A DNA stretch of 64,000 nucleotides from Candidatus Latescibacterota bacterium (lineage in GTDB: Bacteria; Latescibacterota; UBA2968; UBA8231): NCBI GenBank assembly GCA_022820485.1, contig JAJEFJ010000054.1, positions 1 through 64,000 on the forward strand, read 5' to 3'. Under the pieces are notes generated by a model. It saw only the letters and a program-made list of their open reading frames with translations. It made no database searches and was not told the origin of the DNA. A program made the position numbers and the translations under genes. This document shows, one piece after another, positions 1 to 10,550 of this stretch (the stretch's first letter is position 1; each line of letters begins with the position of its first letter).

Positions 1-317
1 ACAACTAAGCGTGAGGGGTGTCTTACTCCCGCACGGTGCAGCGGGCACGAGGGGCCTGCTCACCCAATGACGGACGACGCGCCCCGCACGCATACCGTTC
101 AGATTGGCCCTTCTGAACGGATTGGGCAACATACAAATGACACTAGGGGGCACCGAAAGCGACAGACGATAGAAGGCTGCGTAACATCAGTCAATGATTG
201 GCGTTGGCGCAACGTCCAATGAACCATCGCCTAACTCCTACACCGCTTTGTGTTCTACCCTCCCGAGGGGGTGCTTCGCATAGCTTTTTGAGCAGCTTCA
301 CTTGATACTCCTTATCA

Positions 318-872
318 TCAGGGCTTGACGAGCTTGAAAGACGCGAAAAATCGCTCGATATCCGAGGGGTCTTCAAACGCGTAGGGTGCTCCGACCGCCA
401 TCAAGCTGTAGAGCCGCTGGCCCACCTGTAGGCTCTGCATCCGCAACAGGCTTTCGTCGGCCGCTTGTATCTGCGTCTGCCAAGCGGGATGCCCGTCCAT
501 CTCAACGGCAGCCTCCGACAGAATCGTCCCCTGCACCTTCTGCAAGATAGCATCTCGGCGCGCAGCGATCGCGCTATCGGCTTGAACGGCCTCGGGCACA
601 TCGCCGTAGGCAACGGCATACTGCACGTCGGCGCACTCGAACATCAGGTATTGGAACTCTACCTCGCCAAAGGACAACGGCTCGCGCAGCTTGCGCAGAT
701 TGGGCCGGCCAGCCGTCTGCACTGCGAAAGCCCCTGGCTCATAGATCCGCTCCTCCCATTCTGGCTCGCCGCGCATCCAATTGACGACATTGTAGGCGAC
801 AATAGCCCCTAGGACGACGAAGAACAACTTGACGGACCATAGGTCCGTTTTGGCTTTAGGCTCTCGGCCCAT
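318..872 (-). CDS. Hypothetical protein with N-terminal transmembrane segment
   Basis: 184-aa ORF; hydrophobic segment LFFVVLGAIVAYNVVNWM near the N-terminus; no family recognised. Confidence 0.6.
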   Translation of the reverse strand: MGREPKAKTDLWSVKLFFVVLGAIVAYNVVNWMRGEPEWEERIYEPGAFAVQTAGRPNLRKLREPLSFGEVEFQYLMFECADVQYAVAYGDVPEAVQADSAIAARRDAILQKVQGTILSEAAVEMDGHPAWQTQIQAADESLLRMQSLQVGQRLYSLMAVGAPYAFEDPSDIERFFASFKLVKP

Positions 873-878
873 TTTGGC

Positions 879-1697
879 TCAGGCCAGCCCTAACTTCTCT
901 TCGGCGCTGTCTGCCGGGATATAGCCCAAGACTTGGCGCGGATGGTCGATATCGACCCAGCGCCAGCGGTTGTTGGACACGCCGTAAAAAATATCAAAGC
1001 GCAAGTCTGCGGGCGCTTCGATGGCGCGCTGCACGAGCTGAACCACATCGCGCTGGCTGCACCAGATGGCTCCGCCCCGCTCATCGCGCGGATGGTCCTC
1101 GGCATTGACCCAGCCAATGCGCAGACAAGGCACCGACATATTGTGGACGTCGGCGTAGTAACGCGCTAGGGCTTCGCCCCAGATCTTGGTCGCTGGATAG
1201 AGGCCCGTGGGCCGATGCGGCCACTCGTGCGTCACGATCTGTACCTGACCGGCATCGACCGCGTCGAAGCGCCCTTCGGAGATGGCCTTGTACGGGTCTT
1301 CTTGCTGGTAGCCCCAAGACACCATGATCGAACTGGCGAAGACCACGCGCCCGACGCCAGCACGGCGCGCGGCCTCCAGCACATTGCGCGGCCCGACGAT
1401 ATTGCTGCCGAGCAGGCTCTCCCAACTAGCGTCTGGCCGCGGGTCGGCTGCCAGTTGCACGACCACGTCCATACCCGCGACGGCCTCGGCAATCGCGTTG
1501 TAGTCGGTCAGGTCTGCGAGGATGAATTTCTCCTCGGGAATTCCCAACTCTGCGCCCTTGGCCGTCCGCTCCGAAAGTTGGGACCGCCGCGCTATGCCGT
1601 AGAGATCATAGCGGTCGGGTTGGGTTTGCAAATGCCGATACACGGCTCCGGCGATCAATCCGCAGACGCCGGTAATTAAGACTTTCTTGGGGGCCAT
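879..1697 (-). CDS. NAD(P)-dependent epimerase/dehydratase (SDR, uronate-dehydrogenase-like)
   Basis: Rossmann motif VLITGVCGLIAGAVYRHL, DVVVQLAADPRPDASWE, and YPATKIWGE (YxxxK). Confidence 0.85.
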   Translation of the reverse strand: MAPKKVLITGVCGLIAGAVYRHLQTQPDRYDLYGIARRSQLSERTAKGAELGIPEEKFILADLTDYNAIAEAVAGMDVVVQLAADPRPDASWESLLGSNIVGPRNVLEAARRAGVGRVVFASSIMVSWGYQQEDPYKAISEGRFDAVDAGQVQIVTHEWPHRPTGLYPATKIWGEALARYYADVHNMSVPCLRIGWVNAEDHPRDERGGAIWCSQRDVVQLVQRAIEAPADLRFDIFYGVSNNRWRWVDIDHPRQVLGYIPADSAEEKLGLA

Positions 1698-1717
1698 GGC
1701 TTTTCTTCTCCTCTATC

Positions 1718-2317
1718 TCATCCAATGGCGGCGATGTGACTCAGGGCGCGGTAGCGCTGATCGCAATCCATGCCGTAGCCAACGACGAATGCGTCTTCAA
1801 TTTAAAAACCGCAGTAATCTATCGGCACTGGAAACTCCCTGTGGGCGGGCTTGTTGAGCAAGGTACACACTCTGAGTGAAAGGGGTTGTTGCGGCTTTAT
1901 CTTGGCCAGCACAAAATCTAGCGATCGGCCCGTATCGACGATGCCATCGACGACTAGTACGTCCCGTCCGGCCGCTGCGACGACGAGGTTTTTGGTCAAC
2001 TCAATCTGCCCGGTACTCTCCGTGCCCTGATAGCTCGAAACACCGATGAAGTCGTAGTCCAACCGCGCCAACAGTTCCTCGGGCAAGCGGTCTATCAGGG
2101 CCATCATAAACTGCACCGCTCCGTTGAGCAGGCCGATAAATAAGGGAGACGACCCAGCGTAGTCGGCGGCCAGTTCCTGGGCCAACTCGCCGATGCGCCG
2201 TTCTACTTGCTGGCGCTCGATCAGCACCTTTAAGACAGGGGTTTCCAACGGACTGCGGGGCATGTCTTTGATTATACGGCATGGGCTGTTTTTTGCAAAC
2301 AAAAGGCACCGGAGCAA
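1718..2317 (-). pseudogene. hpt: Hypoxanthine phosphoribosyltransferase interrupted by an in-frame TAA at 1802-1804 (intact ORF is 1802..2317)
   Basis: VLVVDGIVDTGRSLDFV PRPP motif; after the TAA the same frame continues IEDAFVVGYGMDCDQRYRALSHIAAIG to a TGA at 1718-1720, which matches the canonical HPRT C-terminus. Confidence 0.8.
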
Positions 2318-2347
2318 AAACTCCGATGCCCATGTTGGCCCGCCCTA

Positions 2348-2415
2348 AGAAGCTGTCTGAAACCCCCTAGTGGCCTTCGTGCGCACGGGGCGCACCCGGA
2401 ACCCAGACAGCTTCT
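2348..2415. repeat. 12-bp perfect inverted repeat AGAAGCTGTCTG/CAGACAGCTTCT with inner GTGCG/CGCAC hairpin
   Basis: Arms at 2348-2359 and 2404-2415; inner arms at 2379-2383 and 2391-2395. Confidence 0.7.
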
Positions 2416-2440
2416 AAAGGCGGTTTGTGTGGCGGCCTGA

Positions 2441-2698
2441 TCAGGCGGCTTGACGGGTGTTGATTTCCGGCTCCCGACCTAAGAGCGCCTCAGCGGGGAT
2501 GCTCGGTTGCTCGGGCACCTTCAGAGCAGTAGCAGCAACCAAGGTACTCAGTTCGTCGGCACTGGACGAACTGAGCTCGCCGCGCTGATAGGCAGCGTCG
2601 ATGTGCTCGCACAACAACTCCAAGTCGGCCCAAGAGCGGGCTTGCTCAATGCGCGCCTGCAAGGGGATGACCGCGGGGCTTAGTATGGTAGTCTGCAT
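2441..2698 (-). CDS. Hypothetical protein (85 aa)
   Basis: Short ORF between hpt and recA; ATG preceded by an AAGGAGG-like element on the minus strand. Confidence 0.5.
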   Translation of the reverse strand: MQTTILSPAVIPLQARIEQARSWADLELLCEHIDAAYQRGELSSSSADELSTLVAATALKVPEQPSIPAEALLGREPEINTRQAA

Positions 2699-2718
2699 GA
2701 TTCACCTCCTTGGGGGAG

Positions 2719-2739
2719 GGGCGGGTTTCAAACCCGCCC
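2719..2739. repeat. Near-perfect palindrome GGGCGGGTTT-C-AAACCCGCCC (REP-like hairpin)
   Basis: 10-bp arms with a 1-nt centre in intergenic DNA. Confidence 0.6.
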
Positions 2740-2823
2740 AGGAGTACGCACGGGTGCGAGGTGCTGCGACCGCCTTGGCGTGGGGGCACCAAAGCCGCAC
2801 CTCGACCCGCGAGAGCGCAGAGG

Positions 2824-3933
<1,110 letters not shown>

Positions 3934-3978
3934 GATGTCCTCCCCGCGTGTTCTATTGAGATGTTTACTACGCCACTA

Positions 3979-4020
3979 CTGAACGACCTGAACAAAAAAA
4001 TAGTGAATCAATGTTCAGGT
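3979..4020. promoter_or_regulatory. Candidate SOS/LexA-type operator upstream of recA
   Basis: Perfect 8-bp inverted repeat ACCTGAAC (3986-3993)/GTTCAGGT (4013-4020), plus a further CTGAAC at 3979-3984, 45-87 nt upstream of the recA ATG. Confidence 0.45.
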
Positions 4021-4199
4021 GTCAAGCATTTTTTAATTGAAGCAGATTAAACTGCTCTATACCTGCTTATAACAAATACTGTGCCAAGCGGCATAAAAAC
4101 GCGCAATTTATTGTTTAATAATATGTTAGAAAAAGAAGAAGAAAGATGCGAAAAGCAAAAATTGGCACCTGCGCGAAACAGTGCTGTGAAGAAAAGGGG

Positions 4200-5573
4200 C
4201 TAGCTTGAGCCAAAGGCGAGCGCTTCGGCTGCCTCCATCCCCCCTACCCCGACCACCTCCATCCCCTCCGGACGCTTCCACCCCTGTAGGTTGCTCCGCG
4301 CCACCAAACACTGCTCAAACCCCAAACTCCGCGCCTCGGCCACCCGCCGGTCAATCTGGTTCACCGGCCGGATCTCCCCCCCCAACCCGATCTCGCCAAT
4401 GGCCACGGTCTGCGCGTCAATGGGCTTGTTGCGGAAACTCGACACAATCGCCAACCCCACCCCCATATCCACCGCCGGCTCGTCGAGGCGAATGCCTCCT
4501 ACGACATTGACGAAAATGTCTTCGCTCGACAGGTCGTGGCCGCAGCGCTTTTCGAGCACCGCGATAATAATCGAGAGCCGCTTGGCGTCGATGCCGGTGG
4601 CAACCCGCTGCGGATAACCAAAACTAGAGCGCGAGACGAGGGCCTGAATTTCGATCAGGAGTGGCCGCGTGCCCTCTATGCTACAGACGATGGCCGAACC
4701 CGACACGCCCTCGGCGCGCTCGGCCAGCAGAATTTTGGAGGGGTTGGCGACCTCGATCAGCCCTTGGTCCCGCATCTCAAAAATCCCGATCTCGTTGGTC
4801 GAACCAAAGCGATTTTTGGCGGCGCGTAGGATGCGGAAGTGGTGGTGCCGCTCGCCCTCTAAATAGAGCACGGTATCGACTAAGTGCTCCAGTACTCGCG
4901 GCCCAGCGACCGTGCCCTCTTTCGTCACGTGCCCCACTAAAAACGTGGGAATGCCGCTCTCTTTGGCCAAATAGACGAGCCGCGCAGCGCATTCGCGCAC
5001 TTGGGTCACGCTGCCGGGCGCGCTCTCCAGCTCGGGCATGTAAATGGTCTGGATCGAATCGATGATGATGGCCAGCGGGCTGGCGGATTGCAGTTGGTCG
5101 AGAATAGCTGTGAGGCTGGTCTCGGCCATCACGTGCAGGCTTTCGCACAACGCGCCTAAGCGCCCGGCGCGCAGGCGAATCTGCGCGGCCGACTCCTCGG
5201 CGGAAATGTACGCGATGCGGAAATCAGAGGCCGCTAGCTGTCCGGCCATCTGCAACAGGAGCGTCGATTTGCCAATGCCGGGATCGCCGCCGACTAAGAC
5301 GACCGAACCGGGCATGATGCCGCCGCCCAAGACCCGGTCGAATTCGGAGATGCCGATTTGCAGCCGCTCGTGGTCTTGGTCATCGACTTGCGTAATGGGC
5401 TGCAATTGGGAGCGGGGCGATACCGTGAGATGTTCGCGCCGGCTGTCGGGTGCTTGGGGCCGCTCCTCGACGCAGGTGTTCCACTCGCCGCAGGCCACGC
5501 AACGCCCAAACCAGCGCGCCGCACTGTGGCCGCAGGACTGACAGACGTAAGCAGAACGGGTCTTTTTGGCCAT
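4200..5573 (-). CDS. radA: DNA repair protein RadA
   Basis: CQSCGHSAARWFGRCVACGEWNT zinc finger, GGDPGIGKSTLLLQ, KNRFGSTNEIGIFEM. Confidence 0.96.
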   Translation of the reverse strand: MAKKTRSAYVCQSCGHSAARWFGRCVACGEWNTCVEERPQAPDSRREHLTVSPRSQLQPITQVDDQDHERLQIGISEFDRVLGGGIMPGSVVLVGGDPGIGKSTLLLQMAGQLAASDFRIAYISAEESAAQIRLRAGRLGALCESLHVMAETSLTAILDQLQSASPLAIIIDSIQTIYMPELESAPGSVTQVRECAARLVYLAKESGIPTFLVGHVTKEGTVAGPRVLEHLVDTVLYLEGERHHHFRILRAAKNRFGSTNEIGIFEMRDQGLIEVANPSKILLAERAEGVSGSAIVCSIEGTRPLLIEIQALVSRSSFGYPQRVATGIDAKRLSIIIAVLEKRCGHDLSSEDIFVNVVGGIRLDEPAVDMGVGLAIVSSFRNKPIDAQTVAIGEIGLGGEIRPVNQIDRRVAEARSLGFEQCLVARSNLQGWKRPEGMEVVGVGGMEAAEALAFGSS

Positions 5574-5576
5574 GCC

Positions 5577-6449
5577 TCAACTCGTCTGAGTAGCCGCACG
5601 CGCGACAACGACTCGGGGAATCTGGTTTAAGTCCGGTCTTATCTGAACCTCAGTCAAGCGTGCAGACCGCGCAAGTAAGCCCTCCACGGCCGCGCTTTGG
5701 CCCTCTCCTATCTCTAGCAGTAGATGGCCTCCGGGACGAATAAAATCGGCCGCCTCTTGTGCGATGCGTCGGTAGTACACCAATCCGTCTTCTCCTCCAT
5801 CCAACGCGAGATGCGGCTCGTAGTCGCGCACTTCCGGCGCCAGTTGCGCCAAGTCGCCGTGACGCACATACGGCGGGTTGGCCGCGACGAGATCAAAAGG
5901 CTCGGTGTCACGGAGGGGCGTAAACAGATCGCCGCAGTGCCACTCGACGCGGCCAGCTAGTCCGCAGCGCTGGCTGTTGGCCTTCGCTACTTCTAACGCT
6001 GCGGCCGATACGTCGGCTGCCACCACTGCGGCCGCAGCCGCCTCTTGGGCCAGCGACAGGGCGACCGCACCTGAGCCGCAACACAGGTCGAGAACCCGGC
6101 CATCTGCGGGCAAAAGCTCCAAGGCCACATCGACGAGTACTTCGGTCTCAGGGCGTGGGATCAACACCGCAGGCGTCACGGTCAACTCCAGATGGCGAAA
6201 GGCGGCCACGCCCGTGATGTACTGCACGGGCACGCGCTGCAACCGCTGACGCACGTATTCCCGATAGCGGTCCACTTCACTGCTGTGCAAGGGGCGTTCG
6301 AATTGTAGGTAGAGATCGAGGCGTTTGACGCCGAGCACTGCGGCTAGCAGCAACTCTGCTTGTAGGCGGGCGTTTTCCAAGCCCTTTGACGCGAAGAAGC
6401 GGCTCGTGTTTTCTAGGATGTCGAGCAGCCGCCAAGAGCGTCCGCTCAT
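5577..6449 (-). CDS. prmC: Release factor glutamine N5-methyltransferase
   Basis: [21 protein letters not shown] catalytic motif; adjacent to prfA. Confidence 0.94.
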   Translation of the reverse strand: MSGRSWRLLDILENTSRFFASKGLENARLQAELLLAAVLGVKRLDLYLQFERPLHSSEVDRYREYVRQRLQRVPVQYITGVAAFRHLELTVTPAVLIPRPETEVLVDVALELLPADGRVLDLCCGSGAVALSLAQEAAAAAVVAADVSAAALEVAKANSQRCGLAGRVEWHCGDLFTPLRDTEPFDLVAANPPYVRHGDLAQLAPEVRDYEPHLALDGGEDGLVYYRRIAQEAADFIRPGGHLLLEIGEGQSAAVEGLLARSARLTEVQIRPDLNQIPRVVVARAATQTS

Positions 6450-7513
6450 TGGTCCGCCGCCAGCGCGTCCTGCTGCGATGCAAGGGCTAATTGCTCTATG
6501 AATTTTTCAAAATCGCCGTCGAGGATTTCCTCCAGGCGATAGAGGGACAAGCCAATGCGGTGGTCGGTAACCCGGCCCTGCGGGAAGTTGTAGGTGCGAA
6601 TTTTCGCGCTGCGGTCGCCGGAGCCGATCTGGCCGGCGCGGGCGGCGTCGCGCTCGGCCTTTTGCTCGGCCTGCAATTTGTCGTAGAGCCGAGCGCGTAG
6701 GACCTTCAATGCCTTGTTCTTGTTCTTTAGCTGCGACTTCTCGTCCTGACAGGAGACGACAATACCCGTTGGGGTATGGGTGATTTTCACGGCCGAATCC
6801 GTGGTGTTGACGCTCTGGCCGCCAGGCCCGCTGGAGCGGTACACTTCGATTTTCAAATCATCGGGAGCGATTTCCACCTCTACCTCCTCGGCTTCGGGTA
6901 GAACCGCCACCGAGGCCGCCGACGTGTGAATCCGGCCCGAAGCCTCGGTTTTGGGAACCCGCTGCACGCGGTGGACCCCGCTCTCGAACTTGAGCTGGCC
7001 GAAGGCGTCCGCGCCCGACACCACGAACACCACCTCCTTAAAGCCACCGGCTGGATTCTGACTGGACGAAAGCTCCTCGGTTTTCAAACCCTTGCGCTCG
7101 GCGAAGCGGTGGTACATGCGGTACAGGTCGCTGGCAAAAAGTCCGGCTTCGTCGCCGCCGGTGCCAGCGCGGATCTCGACGATGGCATTGCGGCTGTCGT
7201 TGGGGTCTTTGGGAATCAACAGCACTTTAAGCGTTTCTTCTAGCTGCCCCACTTTTCCTCGCAATTGGTCGCGTTCGGCCGCGGCTAATTCGACTAGCTC
7301 TGCATCGCTGCCATCGGCGATGATCTCCTCGGCCTCTGCAAGCTGTTCCAGCGCGGCGCGGTACTGGCCCGCTAAATTCACCACTTCCTGTAAATCGCCC
7401 ATTTCCCGCGCCAGCTTCTGGTACTGAGTCGGGTTTTGGCTGGTGGCCTGATCGGCCATAAGCGCGCTTAACTCCTCGTAGCGCTGCTCGTATTCGTTCA
7501 ATTTATCTAACAC
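6446..7513 (-). CDS. prfA: Peptide chain release factor 1
   Basis: [39 protein letters not shown] contains GGQ. Confidence 0.97.
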   Translation of the reverse strand: MLDKLNEYEQRYEELSALMADQATSQNPTQYQKLAREMGDLQEVVNLAGQYRAALEQLAEAEEIIADGSDAELVELAAAERDQLRGKVGQLEETLKVLLIPKDPNDSRNAIVEIRAGTGGDEAGLFASDLYRMYHRFAERKGLKTEELSSSQNPAGGFKEVVFVVSGADAFGQLKFESGVHRVQRVPKTEASGRIHTSAASVAVLPEAEEVEVEIAPDDLKIEVYRSSGPGGQSVNTTDSAVKITHTPTGIVVSCQDEKSQLKNKNKALKVLRARLYDKLQAEQKAERDAARAGQIGSGDRSAKIRTYNFPQGRVTDHRIGLSLYRLEEILDGDFEKFIEQLALASQQDALAADQ

Positions 7514-8457
7514 GATGGGTTGGCCTCGACTTCTTCATTTAGGGCGCGGCGCAGCGCGTATAGGGCGACTTCTAACTGGTCGTCGTCCGGCTCGCGGGTC
7601 GTAATGCGCTGCAACCACAGCCCTGGGGTGCTCAGCAACCGAACCAGCGGGGCATTGCGCTTCTTGCCCGAGAACTTGAGCAACTCAAAGCTCGTCCCCG
7701 CGATAAAGGGCAGCACTGCAAAATGAGTGGCAAAGCGCTCGAAAAGGCTCTGTGTATGCCCAAAGACGAGCGGGAACAGCGAATCCACGCAGGCGAAGAT
7801 CAAGATCGCAAAGAGCACTACGATCAGCATGAAGCTGGTTCCACAGCGCGGATGCAGCCGACCGAAGCCCCGCGCCGCTGCCACCGTTAGTTCGGCACCG
7901 GCCTCTAAGGTGAAGATGCTTTTATGCTCGGCACCGTGATATTGGAAAACTCGCTGGATTTCGCGCCACTGGCTTATCGCCCAAAGATAGAGGATCAAAA
8001 GCGTCGCCCGCACGGTACCGGCCACTAGGTTGAATTCGAGGGCGTTCTCCTGCAAGCCGACAAGCTGGGCAGCTAACAGCGGCAAAAAGAAGAATAGGCC
8101 CACGCCCAGCCCCACGGAAAAGATCATCGTCGCCCACAAGGCCAATTGCTCCCGCCAACTCCCCTCCTCCTGCCGCTCGACCTGCCCCTCTTCCTGACTG
8201 GCGACGTCGGCTGAGAAATTGAGGGCCTTCAGCCCGATGAGCATCATTTCAAAAAAAGATAGGGCCCCGCGCAATACGGGCAGACCCAACAGGCGATAGC
8301 GCCGCGTTAGGGAATCGTACGCTTCTTCGCGTACCACGATCTGGTGGTCAGCCGCCCGCACTGCGGTGACGATCTTGCCGGGCACGCGCATCATCACCCC
8401 TTCGATGACGGCTTGACCGCCAACGGGTAGATCTTGCGTGAGCTGTTCTCTGTCCAT
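7507..8457 (-). CDS. DUF1385 family membrane protein
   Basis: [23 protein letters not shown]...[15 protein letters not shown]...[12 protein letters not shown]; start trimmed to [10 protein letters not shown] because the longer ORF overlaps rpmE. Confidence 0.9.
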   Translation of the reverse strand: MDREQLTQDLPVGGQAVIEGVMMRVPGKIVTAVRAADHQIVVREEAYDSLTRRYRLLGLPVLRGALSFFEMMLIGLKALNFSADVASQEEGQVERQEEGSWREQLALWATMIFSVGLGVGLFFFLPLLAAQLVGLQENALEFNLVAGTVRATLLILYLWAISQWREIQRVFQYHGAEHKSIFTLEAGAELTVAAARGFGRLHPRCGTSFMLIVVLFAILIFACVDSLFPLVFGHTQSLFERFATHFAVLPFIAGTSFELLKFSGKKRNAPLVRLLSTPGLWLQRITTREPDDDQLEVALYALRRALNEEVEANPSC

Positions 8458-8488
8458 GAACTCGCGTACATGAAAAAGGCGATACGAT

Positions 8489-8504
8489 CGCCCTCGGGAG
8501 GGCG
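8489..8504. repeat. Palindromic CGCCCTC-GG-GAGGGCG element
   Basis: 7-bp arms; the 12-nt core CCCTCCCGAGGG (minus strand) recurs at 258-269. Confidence 0.5.
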
Positions 8505-8534
8505 TCCTACCACCTTTTCGCACGGAATGGGTTG

Positions 8535-8795
8535 CTAGGCTTGCTGTTCGCTTTTGCCGTAGCGGCGATTGAACTGGTCGATGCGTCCGCCGCGATCCAT
8601 GATCTGTTGGCGCTTGCCTGTGTAGAAAGGATGCGACGCCGAGCTGATTTCGACCCGGATTACCGGATAGGAATTCCCGTCTTCCCACTCCATTGTCTCT
8701 TCGGACTTCATCGTCGAACGCGACAGTATCTTGTAGTCACAGCTAGTATCGAGAAAGATAACCGTTTGATACTCGGGATGGATGTCTTTTTGCAC
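8535..8795 (-). CDS. rpmE2: 50S ribosomal protein L31 type B
   Basis: [63 protein letters not shown]. Confidence 0.93.
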   Translation of the reverse strand: MQKDIHPEYQTVIFLDTSCDYKILSRSTMKSEETMEWEDGNSYPVIRVEISSASHPFYTGKRQQIMDRGGRIDQFNRRYGKSEQQA

Positions 8796-8880
8796 CTTTA
8801 CACTCCTCTGCTTTCTGGGGATTGAAACTCGGCTATCGAGTTAATAAAAATAGAGGCTTGAAACTCAAAAGACAAGGAGG

Positions 8881-10155
8881 CTAGTCATTCATGGCCTTGA
8901 GGAATTCCTCGTTGGATTCCGTGCCCTGCATGCGCTCTTGGAGGAACTCCATGCCCTCAACGACTCCCATCTGATTGAGTATGCGGCGCAGGACCCACGA
9001 GCGGTTTAATTCAAACTCCGTCAGCAGCAACTCTTCTTTGCGGGTGCTCGTCGCTGTCACATCAATGGCCGGATAGACGCGACGGTTGCTCAGTCGGCGA
9101 TCTAGCTGCACCTGCATATTGCCCGTGCCTTTGAACTCTTCAAAGATCACTTCGTCCATGCGGCTTCCGGTCTCTACCAGAGCCGTAGCGATAATCGTCA
9201 GGCTGCCGCCTTCTTCGAGATTGCGGGCGGCGGCGAAAAAGCGGCGCGGCCACTGCAAAGCAGTCGAGTCAACGCCGCCGGTAAGGATCCGCCCCGAGTG
9301 CGGCGTCACTGTATTGTAGGCCCGTGCCAAGCGCGTGATGCTATCGAGCAGGATGACCACATCCCGCTTGTGCTCGACTAGACGCCGAGCCTTCTCGATC
9401 ACCATATCCGCCACCTGCACGTGCCGCGTAGCCGATTCGTCAAAGGTCGAACTGACGACTTCGCCCTGCACCGAACGCAGCATATCGGTGACTTCCTCGG
9501 GACGCTCGTCAATGAGTAAGACGATGAGAACCGCTTCGGGATGATTGGTTGTGATGGCGTTGGCGACCTTTTGCAGCAGCATGGTTTTGCCGGTGAAGGG
9601 CGGCGCGACGATCAGGCCGCGCTGCCCTTTGCCGATGGGCGAGAGCAAGTCGAGAATCCGCGTCGTCATGTCCTTGGGATTGTGCTCTAACTTGAAGCGA
9701 TCCGTGGGATGCAAGGCCGTCAGATTTTCGAAGATCGTCTTGTTCTTGGTGACTTCTGGGTCGTCGAAGTTGATTGCCTCGACTCTTAGCAGCGCAAAGT
9801 ACTTCTCGTCGTTTTTCGGCGGGCGGATCTGACCGGAGATCGTATCGCCCGTGCGCAAGCTAAATCGCTTAATCTGCGAATGAGAAACGTAAATGTCGTC
9901 GGGACCAGGTAAGTAGTTGTAGCTCGGCGAGCGGAGAAAGCCGAACCCCTCGTCCAGCACCTCCAAAGTACCTTGAGCAAAAATCAGCCCACTGCGCTCG
10001 GTCTGGTGCTTGAGGATGGAGAAGATCAGCTCCTGCTTGCGCAAAGAGGTGCAATCTACAACCTCTAACTTCTTGGCCAGCTCTTGGAGATCCAAGATGT
10101 TCATGCGCTGGAGTTCAACAATATTCATTTTCTGCGTTCTATTGAGAGGTGGCAT
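8881..10155 (-). CDS. rho: Transcription termination factor Rho
   Basis: [38 protein letters not shown]; start uncertain (10155 MPPLNRTQK or 10128 MNIVELQ). Confidence 0.96.
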   Translation of the reverse strand: MPPLNRTQKMNIVELQRMNILDLQELAKKLEVVDCTSLRKQELIFSILKHQTERSGLIFAQGTLEVLDEGFGFLRSPSYNYLPGPDDIYVSHSQIKRFSLRTGDTISGQIRPPKNDEKYFALLRVEAINFDDPEVTKNKTIFENLTALHPTDRFKLEHNPKDMTTRILDLLSPIGKGQRGLIVAPPFTGKTMLLQKVANAITTNHPEAVLIVLLIDERPEEVTDMLRSVQGEVVSSTFDESATRHVQVADMVIEKARRLVEHKRDVVILLDSITRLARAYNTVTPHSGRILTGGVDSTALQWPRRFFAAARNLEEGGSLTIIATALVETGSRMDEVIFEEFKGTGNMQVQLDRRLSNRRVYPAIDVTATSTRKEELLLTEFELNRSWVLRRILNQMGVVEGMEFLQERMQGTESNEEFLKAMND

Positions 10156-10486
10156 ATCTTCCTTGCAACCTTTCTTGCTTGCGGTTAGAGGGCAGGAACA
10201 CAAAGGGAATATTCGAGTGCACTACGGCACTGTAAGCACCTAGAGCTATTACGAGGATTGGAGTACATGCGGTAGTACTGCTAAAACACCAAAAACCTAC
10301 CTAAAATATGCCGTACCTTGGCAAAATTCTTTGATAGCTACAGGAAATCTATCGCGAAGAATCTCTAAAAGGAGAGTAGAATTTCGGGCGGAATAAACCG
10401 CTGAGGTATTTAATTGAAAAGGAGAGATGCGAAAGAGATTAAAGGATACAGATAATATCTTTGTTTGTCAAGGCATACTATACTAA

Positions 10487-10527
10487 AAAGCTAGGACGCC
10501 CGCTCGATAAGCGGGCGTCCTAGCTTT
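10487..10527. terminator. Bidirectional intrinsic terminator
   Basis: Perfect 18-bp stem AAAGCTAGGACGCCCGCT/AGCGGGCGTCCTAGCTTT, 5-nt loop, A/T flanks. Confidence 0.85.
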
Positions 10528-10550
10528 ACAACTCATAACTTCTCGTGCCT

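Noticed and set aside
191-376. 61-aa minus-strand ORF at the left edge
   Set aside because: Overlaps the 318..872 gene in another frame and has no RBS or similarity.
1802-1804. Recoding of TAA (alternative genetic code) as an explanation for the hpt stop
   Set aside because: Other clearly complete genes in the window end in TAA, so a genome-wide TAA reassignment is not supported.
8458-8688. N-terminal extension of the DUF1385 ORF
   Set aside because: Overlaps rpmE2 and lacks family similarity; start moved to 8457.
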